A stretch of DNA of 64,000 nt from Desnuesiella massiliensis (GCF_001403615.1 NZ_LN879457.1:186001-250000); one strand, 5' to 3'. Shown: positions 34,737 to 43,615, numbered from the stretch's first letter. The notes: generated by a model not told the origin, from the letters alone. Numbers and translations: made by a program.

Positions 34737-35180
34737 ATGGGAGTAAACGTTATTAAATTAGAGGAATTATTAAATAAATGGCAAGATATTTTAAGATTAA
34801 GAGATTGGGATATAAAACTTGAAATTGTAGATAAAGAATGGAGAAAATCGGGTGATATAAAAATTGATATGGATGACAAAAAAGCTGTTATGTTGATTAA
34901 TAATAATCCTAAATCTACAAATCTCGAAGAATTAGTAGTGCATGAGTTGTTACATTTAAAATTGTGGGGGATGGATCAAATGCTTGAAGGATTTATAAAT
35001 CAAGTGTTTGGAACAAATGAAGATGATATAAAAAGAGAATTTGCAATGACTCAGTTTTTCATAACGCTTGAATCAACAGTTGAAGATTTGACAAAAGGCT
35101 TTTTAAAGGCTAACGAATGTGAGGAAGAGTTAAGCTTTGGGAGATTACAGAAATTGATAGATGATGAAATAGGATGTTAG
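34737..35180 (+). CDS. Small HExxH putative metallopeptidase
   Basis: ATG 34737 with AAAAAGGAG 9 nt before is preferred to ATG 34713. The 147-residue protein has LEELVVHELLHLKLWG, i.e. H69-E70-x2-H73, a zinc-binding helix, after a short beta region WDIKLEIV...KKAVMLINN like SprT/ImmA-type minimal proteases. There is no signal peptide. Substrate unknown. Confidence 0.7.
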   Translation: MGVNVIKLEELLNKWQDILRLRDWDIKLEIVDKEWRKSGDIKIDMDDKKAVMLINNNPKSTNLEELVVHELLHLKLWGMDQMLEGFINQVFGTNEDDIKREFAMTQFFITLESTVEDLTKGFLKANECEEELSFGRLQKLIDDEIGC

Positions 35181-35203
35181 TATGAGTTAGGGCTAAAATG
35201 TAA

Positions 35204-35350
35204 TTAATTAAGTATAACAAAACACTCGAAGCTATCAGTGTATCTGAAATGACAAGTATAACAGGAAAAGAGAATGATATTTTATATACGTATAATGATG
35301 TTCCACGGTATAAATGGCCATTTGAATTTTTGAAAAAACAATTTTCATAA
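35204..35350 (+). pseudogene. Coding remnant, unknown
   Basis: Some 48 open codons (YNKTLEAISVSEMTSITGKE ... WPFEFLKKQFS) end in TAA without start or ribosome binding site. The family is not recognised. Confidence 0.4.
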
Positions 35351-35481
35351 TAGTTAAATTGCACTGATAATATAAATGAATTATATAGCAGCTTTTTCGA
35401 AATTAGGACGAGTTCTTTTGTCAAGAGAGGTATTAAAAGTAAAGAAGAATGTAAGAAAAAAATGTGAACAGGAGCATAAAT

Positions 35482-36117
35482 ATGGATAAGATAACTTATT
35501 TGGTTTTAATAGGAGTTATAATGTTTTCCTATAAAATTTTAGAAAGCATTATAAAAAAATTCTTTCCAAAGTTAGTGAAAGATCAATTGTGGGCAAGTAT
35601 AGGCTACTATCTTTGGGGATTAGTGCTATTGATAGTATATTTAATTATAAGACCTAATGATTATATAATAAAAAATCCCATAAATAATGAAATGGGGATT
35701 ATGTTCATATTGTCTTTTATAATAAGTACAATTATTATTTGTATTAAAAATCCCAATGTTTATTATCCTAGAAAAAGTAATAAATTAAGATGCTTTCATT
35801 ATGGTGTGATTCAACCTATTTTTGAAGAAGTGGCTTTTCGTGGCTTAATACTACCTATGACAATTTATTTGTTGGGCATCAATATTGGTATGATTATCTT
35901 ACTAAATGCAATTATTTTTACGCTATTTCATTTAAATTATTGGTCTTTTGAAAAGGAAAGAATGAATATGTTTTTAGGTTTTTTAGTAATTGGATTACTT
36001 CTTAATTATATAACTTTCATGACGCAATCTATTCTTTATTCCATTTTGTGTCATATCATAATTAATGGCGGCAATACACTTTATAGAAATTTAAAGTTTA
36101 AGAATCAAAAAGCTTAA
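35482..36117 (+). CDS. CPBP-family intramembrane metalloprotease
   Basis: ATG 35482 follows ACAGGAG; an upstream GTG is weaker. The 211-residue protein has about six membrane spans and the CPBP/Abi motifs: IQPIFEEVAFRG (E115-E116-x3-R120), FTLFHLNYW with the second-motif His, and CHIIINGGN (H-x3-N). These residues form an intramembrane metal site. Relatives process prenylated proteins or act in bacteriocin self-immunity. The role here is unknown; a second CPBP gene lies at 49108. Confidence 0.87.
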   Translation: MDKITYLVLIGVIMFSYKILESIIKKFFPKLVKDQLWASIGYYLWGLVLLIVYLIIRPNDYIIKNPINNEMGIMFILSFIISTIIICIKNPNVYYPRKSNKLRCFHYGVIQPIFEEVAFRGLILPMTIYLLGINIGMIILLNAIIFTLFHLNYWSFEKERMNMFLGFLVIGLLLNYITFMTQSILYSILCHIIINGGNTLYRNLKFKNQKA

Positions 36118-36183
36118 AATTTTTATTTGATGTTGAATACAACTTTTTCAGAAATAATTTCCAAAGGAGAATTGATAAATAGT

Positions 36184-36249
36184 ATGCAATCTATACTTAA
36201 TAGGCTTTGTAAAGAGTTTGAAGTTGATTTGCTCATAAAAATTTTTTGA
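36184..36249 (+). other. Short open stretch in spacer
   Basis: A 21-codon frame (MQSILNRLCKEFEVDLLIKI-F) follows AAAGGAG by 14 nt. It may be the start of a lost gene. The rest of 36118-36387 shows only AT-rich spacer. Confidence 0.25.
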
Positions 36250-36387
36250 ATTAAGAAACACAATAGTAATTTATTATGAATTGGAGTTAGATTTGATGGT
36301 TTAATAATTTATTTATATTAGATAATTAATGCACAATACTAAGAATTACAATTAAGTAAATTGTTTGATAAATTAGGAGGTGAGTAT

Positions 36388-37149
36388 ATGGATGTTTCAC
36401 ATATTGTTGAAAGAATTAATGATCTTTTTAATGTAACAAGTAAGGAAATTTATTCTAATGAATCTGGGATTACATACCATGCAGATAAAAAAGTTAAAAA
36501 ATTAGGATACTGTGTTAACCTAACGCTTGAAACTATAGAGGAAGCAAGAATTCATGGAGTTGATATGATGGTGACACACCACCCTGCATGGGATGAGATA
36601 TATGGATTAAAAGAGGCGTGCATTGAAAAACTAGCAGAGTATGGTATAAGTCACTACTATAATCACTTGCCACTTGATGACTGTAACTTTGGAACAAATG
36701 ATAGTTTATTAAAAAAATTGAATTTAAAGAATGTTAAAAGAACCCACGAATGGGAAGGGTTATATTTTGGTAGAGTCGCAGAATATGATGAAGAAATTGA
36801 ATTTAATGAATTAGTAAAAAATATTGAAAATCTACTTGAAGAACCAGTTAAATCTTGGCGGTTTAATGACAAAAAGGTGAAGCGAGTGGGCTTAGTCTGT
36901 GGTAATGGAGGGCCAACAGCTTGCCTTAAGGAAGCAGTTGAAAATGAGTGTGATGTATACATTACAGGTGAATGTAATTTGTATACGGTTCAATATGCTC
37001 AGTTTAAAGGGATAAATCTTATCATTGGGAGTCATACTTTCACAGAAATCTTTGGAATTCAAAGTTTAGCATTGAAATTGAATGAGAATAAAAAAGAACT
37101 TGAAGTAGTGAGACTTAATGAAGAACATTATGAAGCGAATATAAAATAA
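36388..37149 (+). CDS. Nif3-like dinuclear metal centre protein
   Basis: ATG 36388 lies 7 nt after TTAGGAGG. The 253-residue product has the Nif3/YqfO metal-site motifs: MMVTHHPAW, YYNHLPLDDCNFGTNDSLL, and late GSHTFTEIFGI. The family forms hexameric toroids with two metal ions per subunit; some act as GTP cyclohydrolase-like or unknown hydrolases. Here it stands as an isolated gene and is followed by a family B spacer. Confidence 0.85.
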   Translation: MDVSHIVERINDLFNVTSKEIYSNESGITYHADKKVKKLGYCVNLTLETIEEARIHGVDMMVTHHPAWDEIYGLKEACIEKLAEYGISHYYNHLPLDDCNFGTNDSLLKKLNLKNVKRTHEWEGLYFGRVAEYDEEIEFNELVKNIENLLEEPVKSWRFNDKKVKRVGLVCGNGGPTACLKEAVENECDVYITGECNLYTVQYAQFKGINLIIGSHTFTEIFGIQSLALKLNENKKELEVVRLNEEHYEANIK

Positions 37150-37150
37150 G

Positions 37151-37214
37151 ACATAATATTCTAATATTATGTATCAATTATAAATTTGCAATATTTAGAT
37201 AATAGTAAATAACG
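37151..37214. repeat. Family B spacer repeat (copy 5)
   Basis: CATAATATTCTAATATTATG, TATCAATTATAAATTTGCAA and TATTTAGATAATAGTAAATA, then AACG. After it TTGATTTTTATTAGATGG is also shared with the copy at 39021, so the identity runs into the ribosome binding region of the next gene. Confidence 0.88.
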
Positions 37215-37249
37215 CTTAGAATTTGATTTTTATTAGATGGGGGATATAT

Positions 37250-37594
37250 ATGAAAACACGACTTAATCATGTGAGAGTAAATGTTTCGGATATTAATAAG
37301 GCATTAGAATGGTATGAAGAAATATTAGGCTTTCAAAATGACGGTGGTTGGCCGCTGGACAATCCTACTTATTATGATTTTGTATCAGAAGAAGGTGCAA
37401 AATTTGCCATTATGGAAGTGAAGGGCGAAAAATCACATGGCAGACTTAATTTTCAAGTTGATAACATTGATGAACTTTGGGAGGCAATAAAAGACAAGGT
37501 TGAGATTGTTGAGCCTTTGTTTGATACACCTTGGGGAACTCGAAAGTTCACCATTATGGATTTGGATGGAAATGAATTAGGCTTTGGGAGGTAA
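37250..37594 (+). CDS. VOC-family (glyoxalase fold) protein
   Basis: ATG 37250 with GATGGGGG upstream. The 114-residue protein shows the VOC fold: LNHVRVNVSDINKALEWYEE, a central SEEGAKFAIMEV, LNFQVDNIDELWEAI and a final TIMDLDGNELGFGR with the usual DLDGN. Candidate ligand residues include His5 region and the late Glu. Such single-domain proteins sequester or modify small toxic compounds, as in bleomycin or fosfomycin resistance; the ligand is unknown. Confidence 0.83.
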   Translation: MKTRLNHVRVNVSDINKALEWYEEILGFQNDGGWPLDNPTYYDFVSEEGAKFAIMEVKGEKSHGRLNFQVDNIDELWEAIKDKVEIVEPLFDTPWGTRKFTIMDLDGNELGFGR

Positions 37595-37595
37595 A

Positions 37596-37650
37596 GAACT
37601 TAATTTTCTTGACTTAGACGGAAATAAGATTTTACTTTTAGAAGGCTAAT
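37596..37650 (+). pseudogene. C-terminal scrap of a second VOC gene
   Basis: Codes NFLDLDGNKILLLEG then TAA, the end signature of VOC proteins, directly behind the intact VOC gene. The rest is missing, so a second unit was deleted or a copy recombined here. No other feature was seen up to 37819. Confidence 0.55.
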
Positions 37651-37819
37651 AGTAATAATATAAATTCCGCATTTTTTTACAAGATCAAATGACGTAAAGA
37701 TAGTTACTAAATTAGACTCAGTTTTAAGTCAAATTGACTGCAGAGATACTGAACACCCCGAGTGGACGGGCCTGAAGAAAAAAAGTATTGTTTGTTTTAA
37801 TTTGGAAAGGGGTTTGAAC

Positions 37820-38383
37820 GTGGACACAATTGAAACCATTTATAAAAGAAGAAGTATAAGGAACTATTTAGATAAGCCAGTTGAAAAAGATAAGATTATA
37901 ACTTTATTGAAGGCTGCTACAGCAGCACCAACAGCAGCAAATTGCCAACCTTGGGAGTTTATAGTTATTGATGAGGGTGAAAAGCTTTCTGAACTAAAAG
38001 ATAAATTTATTTTTGCGAGATATAATGTACCTGTTGCTATTGTTGTGTGCGGAAATATGAAATTGGCCTTTAAAGGTCCAGGTCAAGAAATGTGGGTTCA
38101 AGATTGTAGTGCAGCAATAGAAAATATTTTAATTGCATCAACAAGTATGGGGCTTGGATCAGTTTGGATAGGTGTATATCCTATTGAAAGTAATATAAGG
38201 CCAGTAAAAAAAATACTCAATATTCCTGAGCATGTTACTCCGCTTGGTATTGTATATGTGGGGTATCCTGCAGAAGAAAAAGAAGCGAGAACGCGGCTTA
38301 ATGAAAAAAGGATATATTGGCAGGAATATGAATCTAGCCGTAAGCACAAGACAAAGGATAAGCCTGTTATAGGACATTACTAG
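37820..38383 (+). CDS. Nitroreductase-family protein
   Basis: GTG 37820 with GAAAGGGG 7 nt upstream is preferred over the TTG at 37802. The 187-residue protein begins TIYKRRSIRNYLDKPVEKDK, the FMN phosphate-binding start of nitroreductases, then APTAANCQPWEFIVID, AAIENILIASTSMGLGSVWI and LGIVYVGYPAEEK, all diagnostic. It should be an FMN dimer reducing nitro, quinone or similar groups with NAD(P)H. Confidence 0.88.
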   Translation: MDTIETIYKRRSIRNYLDKPVEKDKIITLLKAATAAPTAANCQPWEFIVIDEGEKLSELKDKFIFARYNVPVAIVVCGNMKLAFKGPGQEMWVQDCSAAIENILIASTSMGLGSVWIGVYPIESNIRPVKKILNIPEHVTPLGIVYVGYPAEEKEARTRLNEKRIYWQEYESSRKHKTKDKPVIGHY

Positions 38384-38410
38384 AGTCTAAGAAAAGGAGC
38401 TATGGAAAAG

Positions 38411-38965
38411 ATGAATTTGTTTTTAAAATTTCCGTTTATTCAAACAGACGAAATTACTCTCAGAAAAATAGAAAAAACTGATTTAGATGGTCTCTACTCA
38501 ATATATAATAACGAAAATTTGTTCAAATATAGACCGGGGATAGTTAAGAGTAATAAGTCTACTGTTGAAAATATGATTTCTCATTTTGAAAGAGATTTTG
38601 GAAAAAAGAAAATTATATATCTCGGAGTTTGTTCTAATGAAGATACAAAGCGAATTATTGGTGTTGCCGAGATATTTGATTTTGATGAAAAAGTAAATGT
38701 GGTTACAATTGGATACACCTTAAACGAAGATTATTGGGGACAAGGTTTTGCTACAAAAACAGTAGAAGCATTATTAGATTATCTATTTAACACTATCGGA
38801 ATAAATAGAATTCAAGCCTTTGTAATGCCTATTAATGTTAAGTCAAAAAATGTATTAGAAAGAAATAGATTTATAAAAGAAGGTACAATAAGACAAGGGG
38901 CTATTTGGAAAGGCAAAGGCATTGTAGATTTAGATTTGTATTCTATTTTAAAATCAGATTTATAG
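38411..38965 (+). CDS. GNAT-family acetyltransferase, RimJ/RimL-like
   Basis: Two ATGs are possible, 38402 and 38411; AAAAGGAG lies too close to the first. The 184-residue protein has IQTDEITLRKIEKTDLDGLY and TIGYTLNEDYWGQGFATKTV (Q-G-F-A loop), then QAFVMPINVKSKNVLERNRF. Acceptor unknown. The spacer of 18 bp after the nitroreductase gene suggests cotranscription. Confidence 0.86.
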   Translation: MNLFLKFPFIQTDEITLRKIEKTDLDGLYSIYNNENLFKYRPGIVKSNKSTVENMISHFERDFGKKKIIYLGVCSNEDTKRIIGVAEIFDFDEKVNVVTIGYTLNEDYWGQGFATKTVEALLDYLFNTIGINRIQAFVMPINVKSKNVLERNRFIKEGTIRQGAIWKGKGIVDLDLYSILKSDL

Positions 38966-39020
38966 TTTTGTGATTATTCTGAAGGATAAAACATAATATA
39001 ATTTTCTGTTTCTTCATTTT

Positions 39021-39076
39021 TTACATTACCTATAAATTACAAATTTGCAGTATTTACATAATAGTAATATTACACG
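39021..39076. repeat. Family B spacer repeat (copy 6)
   Basis: ATTACCTATAAATTACAAAT, TTGCAGTATTTACATAATAG, then ATTACACGAAAAAATTGATT. The following TTTTTATTAGATGGAGTGAT matches the corresponding part after copy 5, so two unrelated genes share spacer plus ribosome binding region. Confidence 0.8.
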
Positions 39077-39110
39077 AAAAAATTGATTTTTATTAGATGG
39101 AGTGATATAT

Positions 39111-39674
39111 ATGAAAACACTCATTTTTAGTGGTACACCTAGAAAAAATGGCGATACTATGGCTTTGGTAAATGAGTTTACTAACCATTTAGAGGGCGAA
39201 TATAAGATTATATATGCATATGATTGTAACATTCAACCTTGTATTGATTGTAGATACTGTTGGAAGAATGATGGTTGTTGTCTAAATGATGAAATGCAGG
39301 AAGTTTATAAATATATTCAAGAATGCGATAACATATTAATTGCATCACCACTTTATTTTTCTCAACTAACAGGTCAGTTGTTAGCTATTACAAGTAGGTT
39401 GCAAACATATTTTTGTGCAAGATATTTTCGAAAAGTGAAACCTATTCAGAAAGAAAAAAAGGGTGGAGTAATAATAGTTGGTGGTGGAGATGGATGCATT
39501 GAAGATGCTTACGCTACAGCGTGCACACTCTTACATCACATGAACTCCAGGGATATTGCACCAGTTATTTATAGTCATGATACAAACAGTATCCCTGCTA
39601 AAGATGATACAAAGGCAATGGAAAGTTCAAGAAATCTAGCATTATTTTTTAATAATAAAGAGAACGGTATTTAA
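39111..39674 (+). CDS. Flavodoxin-fold NAD(P)H-dependent oxidoreductase
   Basis: ATG 39111 is chosen over an in-frame GTG. The 187-residue protein starts TLIFSGTPRKNGDTMALVNE, the FMN-phosphate loop of the NADPH-dependent FMN reductase family, and has CNIQPCIDCRYCWKNDGCC, a cysteine group like that of iron-sulfur flavoproteins, then DNILIASPLYFSQLTGQL. It probably transfers electrons from NAD(P)H through FMN, perhaps with an iron-sulfur centre. A related protein is at 51922. Confidence 0.83.
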   Translation: MKTLIFSGTPRKNGDTMALVNEFTNHLEGEYKIIYAYDCNIQPCIDCRYCWKNDGCCLNDEMQEVYKYIQECDNILIASPLYFSQLTGQLLAITSRLQTYFCARYFRKVKPIQKEKKGGVIIVGGGDGCIEDAYATACTLLHHMNSRDIAPVIYSHDTNSIPAKDDTKAMESSRNLALFFNNKENGI

Positions 39675-39675
39675 A

Positions 39676-39876
39676 AATACAATATGTGATGATTATGCTT
39701 TAATATATGATTTTCCAATCGAGAATGTAGTTATGCAGACAGAAGAAGTTAGTGACGTTAAGTGGGCTTCGATTGATGAAATTAAGAAATTATTTACTCA
39801 AGGATTGTTTATGATCGATGGCCTTGCAGATATAGAAAAGGTTATCAAATATATCAATGAAAATATCCGAGTATGA
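39676..39876 (+). pseudogene. C-terminal fragment of a NUDIX gene
   Basis: About 66 codons (IENVVMQTEEVSDVKWASID ... YINENIRV) resemble the C-terminal third of NUDIX proteins (EVSDVKWASIDEI). The Nudix box and start are absent. Confidence 0.6.
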
Positions 39877-39898
39877 ACATAAACTTTAGATTGAATTG

Positions 39899-39955
39899 TT
39901 CTTATTAAGCGACATTAGCTAAAAATTACGTAGCTTTTGTAAAAAATTACGAACT
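39899..39955. repeat. Family A spacer repeat
   Basis: TTCTTATTAAGCGACATTAG, CTAAAAATTACGTAGCTTTT, then GTAAAAAATTACGAACTGA. It is among the best-conserved copies, and immediately precedes a gene of quite different base composition. Confidence 0.87.
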
Positions 39956-39988
39956 GACGATTATTTATATTTTGAACGGAGGGTAAAC

Positions 39989-40579
39989 ATGAATATCATT
40001 ATCAAACCACTCACACCAGAACTTTCCGCCGATTACTTCGATTTCTTCGAAAATCGGGCATTCACAGACGATACCCCATATCGGTGTTATTGCCAGCCCT
40101 ATCAAATGACCAAAGAGCAGGAGAAGGCAGTGTTTGACAAAGTAGATGGGCCTGACGTCGGTCGCGTGGCCAGAAAAGTCGCCGAGCGGCAGATCGATTC
40201 AGGCGCTCTGCAGGGATATCTGGCGTTCGTAGAGGGCGTGGCCATCGGTTGGTGCAACGCGAACAACAAATCGAACTATCCCATCGAATCGTGTACCGGC
40301 GCGCGTTTTTATGCGCCTGCTGAGAAGCGCGAAAAAGCGGTGGTCTGCTTCGAAATCGCTCCGGAATTTCGCGGAAAAGGCGTCGCCACCGCACTCCTCA
40401 CTTGTGTGTGTGAGGACGCTAAAGCTGAAGGCTGTATTGCCGTTGAGGGTTTCCCCGTCGTGCGTGCCGAACGATACGAATGGGATTGCACCGGCCCCAT
40501 TCGACTGTATGAGAAAGTAGGGTTCGTCAAAGTAGCAGAACAGGATGGGTTTGTGATTATGAGGAAAGAGTTGAAATAA
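39989..40579 (+). CDS. GNAT-family N-acetyltransferase, higher-GC import
   Basis: A 196-residue GNAT protein with VVCFEIAPEFRGKGVATALL (R-G-K-G-V-A) and an unusual N-terminal half containing CYCQPYQMTKEQEKAVF, as in a subgroup of Gram-positive acetyltransferases. The gene's GC is about 52% with codons such as CGC, GCC and CTC, while its spacer (with the family A repeat) is AT-rich like the rest. GGAGGG precedes the ATG. A recent transfer is likely; the acceptor is unknown. Confidence 0.87.
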   Translation: MNIIIKPLTPELSADYFDFFENRAFTDDTPYRCYCQPYQMTKEQEKAVFDKVDGPDVGRVARKVAERQIDSGALQGYLAFVEGVAIGWCNANNKSNYPIESCTGARFYAPAEKREKAVVCFEIAPEFRGKGVATALLTCVCEDAKAEGCIAVEGFPVVRAERYEWDCTGPIRLYEKVGFVKVAEQDGFVIMRKELK

Positions 40580-40793
40580 CAGCGAACAGTATAAGCATAA
40601 TCTACAGCAAACTTAATGCACAATATTCTTTAATTGAGTCACAGCAGTGTATTATGTCTAGATAATATTGTTCATTATAGAAAAAGGGCTTAAGGGGATC
40701 AAGAAAAATTTGTTGCTTCCACTTTTTTTATATTACTTATAAATTGGGAGTTAGCAATAGTAGAATATTATATCTTAAGTGGAGGAATAAATA

Positions 40794-41309
40794 TTGAACT
40801 TTTATAAAGTTATTATGATTTTAATCATAATAATAGGGGCGCTACTACAGCATATAATACATGAATTTTCACACGTACTCATTGCCAAGTTTAATGGAAT
40901 TAGAACTATAAAAATTGAGTGGTTTACTTATTCAAAATTATTGTTGGGCACAAGAGTTACATTTGAGAATGAACCTGAATTAAATGAAAAGAGTATTGAG
41001 AAAAAATGGGGATGGGTTTCTATAGCAGGATTTGTTAGTACAAGACTTATAGGATATATTCTTATAATAATTTATTATTTATCTTCTAAACATATATCTA
41101 ATTGGTTAATTTTAATTATATGCTTTTTCTCTATGATATTTTTAACCTTTGATCCACTGTATTTTGTCCTTGGCAGCATATTTGATTTTGGCGATGTAAT
41201 GGGACTTAGAAAGGCATTTAGTATTAAAAAATCAGTTTCTATATTATTTTTTATAATAATATTGTCATTTAATATTTTATTGATAAGACTAATTTGGTAT
41301 AGTTCGTAA
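40794..41309 (+). CDS. Membrane protein with M50-like HExxH motif
   Basis: TTG at 40794 is the start, 8 nt after GTGGAGG. The 171-residue protein has about four membrane spans; the first contains LQHIIHEFSHVLIAKFNG (H23-E24-x2-H27), as in site-2-protease-like families that place HExxH in the membrane. No clear second ligand motif was found, so activity is unsure. Single-gene unit. Confidence 0.68.
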   Translation: MNFYKVIMILIIIIGALLQHIIHEFSHVLIAKFNGIRTIKIEWFTYSKLLLGTRVTFENEPELNEKSIEKKWGWVSIAGFVSTRLIGYILIIIYYLSSKHISNWLILIICFFSMIFLTFDPLYFVLGSIFDFGDVMGLRKAFSIKKSVSILFFIIILSFNILLIRLIWYSS

Positions 41310-41395
41310 TTTTCATGTTGTAAATTAAGTAAGTTATAGTTACATAATAAGATATACTTTCATTTATTATAAGTAAAGAGGGAGAGTTGAATTGG

Positions 41396-42469
41396 ATGAC
41401 GCCTATATTTAGAAATATATGTGAAGAATATGCAAGCCATAAAAGATTCAGTGGTACTTGTATGGTTAAATCAGAAAATGAAGTTCTGTTTTCTGGCGCT
41501 TATGGATATGCAAATCGGGCATTTAAAATTCCTAATTTAATAGATACTAAATTTGATACAGCATCTGTTACAAAAACTTTTACTGCGGTAGCTATATTGC
41601 AACTTGTGGAAAAAAGCTTATTGAATTTAAATGATAACATCGTTGATATTATTGATCTAAAAGGAACTAAAATAGCTAATAATGTTAAAATTGAACATTT
41701 GTTAAATCACACATCAGGTATAGCTGATGATGCTGATGAAGAAGCAGGAGAAGAGTATTCAGAGTTATTTGTAAATAGTCCTAATTATGCAATTAGACAA
41801 TGTAAAGATTTTCTTATAAATTTTGCTTACAAAGAGCCAAATTTTAAAGCAGGCTCTAACATTAGGTATAATAATTGTGCTTTTGTGTTACTTGGACTAG
41901 CTATAGAAAAAGTTACAGGAATAGACTATCGAACATATGTAACAAAAAATATTTTTGAAGCTTGTAAAATGAGCAATACTAAATTTTGTGCTATGGATGA
42001 GATTAATGAGAATACAGCGGAAGGTTATAAAAATATTTATGACAATGATGGAAAATGGATTGGATTTAAGAAAAATATATATTGCTATCCACCTATCGGA
42101 ACTCCAGATGGAGGAGCTTATACAACAGTAGAAGATTTGGATATATTTATGAGAGCTATAAAAGATAACATAATTCTGTCGGAAAGTTATTCTAAAATGT
42201 TATTTACCCCGCATTGCCAGTTTACAAAACCTTCATCATGGAATGTGGTTCCTAATACGAAAGTTAGAACCGGATATGCATTTGAATTTTTAGAGATTGA
42301 TAACGAGATTTTTTGTATGTTTAAAGAAGGATCAAATGAGGGTGTATCAGCTATGTTTTCATATTATCCAAAGGCAGACATTACTATTTCGATATTAGCT
42401 AATCAAAATTGTAATGTTTGGGCAATGCATAGAGAAATGCAAACAGAAATATATAATAGGTTCTATTAG
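41396..42469 (+). CDS. Beta-lactamase-fold serine hydrolase
   Basis: Start may be ATG 41396 or TTG 41387 (GAGGGAGAG upstream suits either). The ~357-residue protein has the class C/penicillin-binding S-x-x-K in FDTASVTKTFTAVAILQLVE, the Y-x-N in IRYNNCAFVLLGLAIEKVTG and LNHTSGIADD typical of this esterase-like group. No signal peptide is seen, so it is intracellular and unlikely to be a secreted beta-lactamase. Peptidase/esterase activity is likely. Confidence 0.82.
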   Translation: MTPIFRNICEEYASHKRFSGTCMVKSENEVLFSGAYGYANRAFKIPNLIDTKFDTASVTKTFTAVAILQLVEKSLLNLNDNIVDIIDLKGTKIANNVKIEHLLNHTSGIADDADEEAGEEYSELFVNSPNYAIRQCKDFLINFAYKEPNFKAGSNIRYNNCAFVLLGLAIEKVTGIDYRTYVTKNIFEACKMSNTKFCAMDEINENTAEGYKNIYDNDGKWIGFKKNIYCYPPIGTPDGGAYTTVEDLDIFMRAIKDNIILSESYSKMLFTPHCQFTKPSSWNVVPNTKVRTGYAFEFLEIDNEIFCMFKEGSNEGVSAMFSYYPKADITISILANQNCNVWAMHREMQTEIYNRFY

Positions 42470-42524
42470 TAAATTGGTTATAAGTTCTTTTAGCTTATTC
42501 AATTATTCCTATATTGTAATGCAA

Positions 42525-42584
42525 TTTTATTATAATATCCATCAATCATAAATTTGCAATATTTAGATAATAGTATTTAAAAAC
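42525..42584. repeat. Family B spacer repeat (copy 7)
   Basis: TATTATAATATCCATCAATC, ATAAATTTGCAATATTTAGA, TAATAGTATTTAAAAACGAA. It lies between the serine hydrolase and the GNAT gene at 42628. Confidence 0.87.
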
Positions 42585-42627
42585 GAAATGAAAATTAATA
42601 AAAATTTGATATCTTAAGAGGTTTAAT

Positions 42628-43092
42628 ATGAAAGTACATTTTAGTATTATTACTCCCGATAACTGGCTAATTTTTAATGTATTGAAGGTTAGAGAGGATC
42701 AGGGAAGCTTTGTTGCTTCCAATTTGACAATACTTGCAAGGGCGTTTGCATTTCGAGATTATAATAGTCAAGTATTTGCAATTTACTATGGAGATTTACC
42801 AATAGGATTACTAATGCAACGTGATTATAAGGAAAATAACAAGGGATTCTGTGTGCTTGACCAATTCATGATTGCGGAACAATATCAAGGAAAAGGCTTT
42901 GGAAAGACTGCTATGAAACTTTGGCTTTCCATGATAAAGGCTGAAGAAAAATATGATTCAATAATTCTTTGCTATAAAGATGGTGATGAGATTGCACGTA
43001 ATTTATACCTTGGCATGGGCTTCCACCATACTGGTGAAGTAGACGAGGATGAAATAATCATGGAGTATAATCTGAAGGAGGTAAGAAAATGA
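42628..43092 (+). CDS. GNAT-family N-acetyltransferase (spermidine-type-like)
   Basis: A 154-residue GNAT protein with CVLDQFMIAEQYQGKGFGKT (Q-G-K-G-F-G) and SIILCYKDGDEIARNLYLGM. The FMI..QYQGKGFG order resembles diamine N-acetyltransferases. AAGAGG precedes the ATG. The stop overlaps the start of the next gene (ATGA), so both are cotranslated. Confidence 0.86.
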   Translation: MKVHFSIITPDNWLIFNVLKVREDQGSFVASNLTILARAFAFRDYNSQVFAIYYGDLPIGLLMQRDYKENNKGFCVLDQFMIAEQYQGKGFGKTAMKLWLSMIKAEEKYDSIILCYKDGDEIARNLYLGMGFHHTGEVDEDEIIMEYNLKEVRK

Positions 43093-43511
43093 TTCAGTCA
43101 ATTATCCATATAGCTTTAGTTGTAAAAGATTATGATGAGGCAATAGAATTTTATACTAAGAAACTTAATTTTACACTAGTTGAAGATACTTACCAGCCTG
43201 AGCAAGATAAACGATGGGTAATAGTGTCTCCACCTGGTTCAGTGGGAACTACCATATTACTTGCAAAAGCATCTAAACCTAAACAAGAAGCATTTATAGG
43301 TAATCAGTCCGGCGGTAGAGTTTTTCTATTTCTGAATACTGATGATTTTTGGAGAGATTACAATAAAATGCTTTCAAAGGATATAGAATTTGTGAGGGAA
43401 CCAAAGGAAGCATCTTATGGAACAGTTGCTGTATTTAAGGATTTGTACGGAAATCTGTGGGATTTAGTGCAGTTGAAAAATGGACACCCAATTTTGGAGA
43501 GAGTTAAGTAG
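43089..43511 (+). CDS. VOC-family (glyoxalase fold) protein
   Basis: A 140-residue VOC protein: IIHIALVVKDYDEAIEFYTK, then RWVIVSPPGSVGTTILLAKA, GGRVFLFLNTDDFWRDYNKM and GTVAVFKDLYGNLWDLVQL. It starts within the last codons of the GNAT gene (AAAATGA overlap) with AAGGAGG inside that gene, so the two are made together. Ligand unknown. Confidence 0.87.
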   Translation: MIQSIIHIALVVKDYDEAIEFYTKKLNFTLVEDTYQPEQDKRWVIVSPPGSVGTTILLAKASKPKQEAFIGNQSGGRVFLFLNTDDFWRDYNKMLSKDIEFVREPKEASYGTVAVFKDLYGNLWDLVQLKNGHPILERVK

Positions 43512-43615
43512 CCTTTTGCTAGATTCACAACATTCTTTATTACTACTATGGTAAGTTGGCATAATTAGCCATTATATTAAAATTATTAACAATAAGAATA
43601 TTAGGGAGGTACACA

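Noticed and set aside
40062..40394. Open frames on the other strand and frames within the higher-GC GNAT gene
   Set aside because: Same reason: composition removes stop codons. The protein sequences are arginine- and serine-rich and look like nothing known.
13380..42584. CRISPR array made of the family A or B repeats
   Set aside because: Copies are kilobases apart, divergent and separated by genes, not by uniform short spacers; no cas genes were seen.
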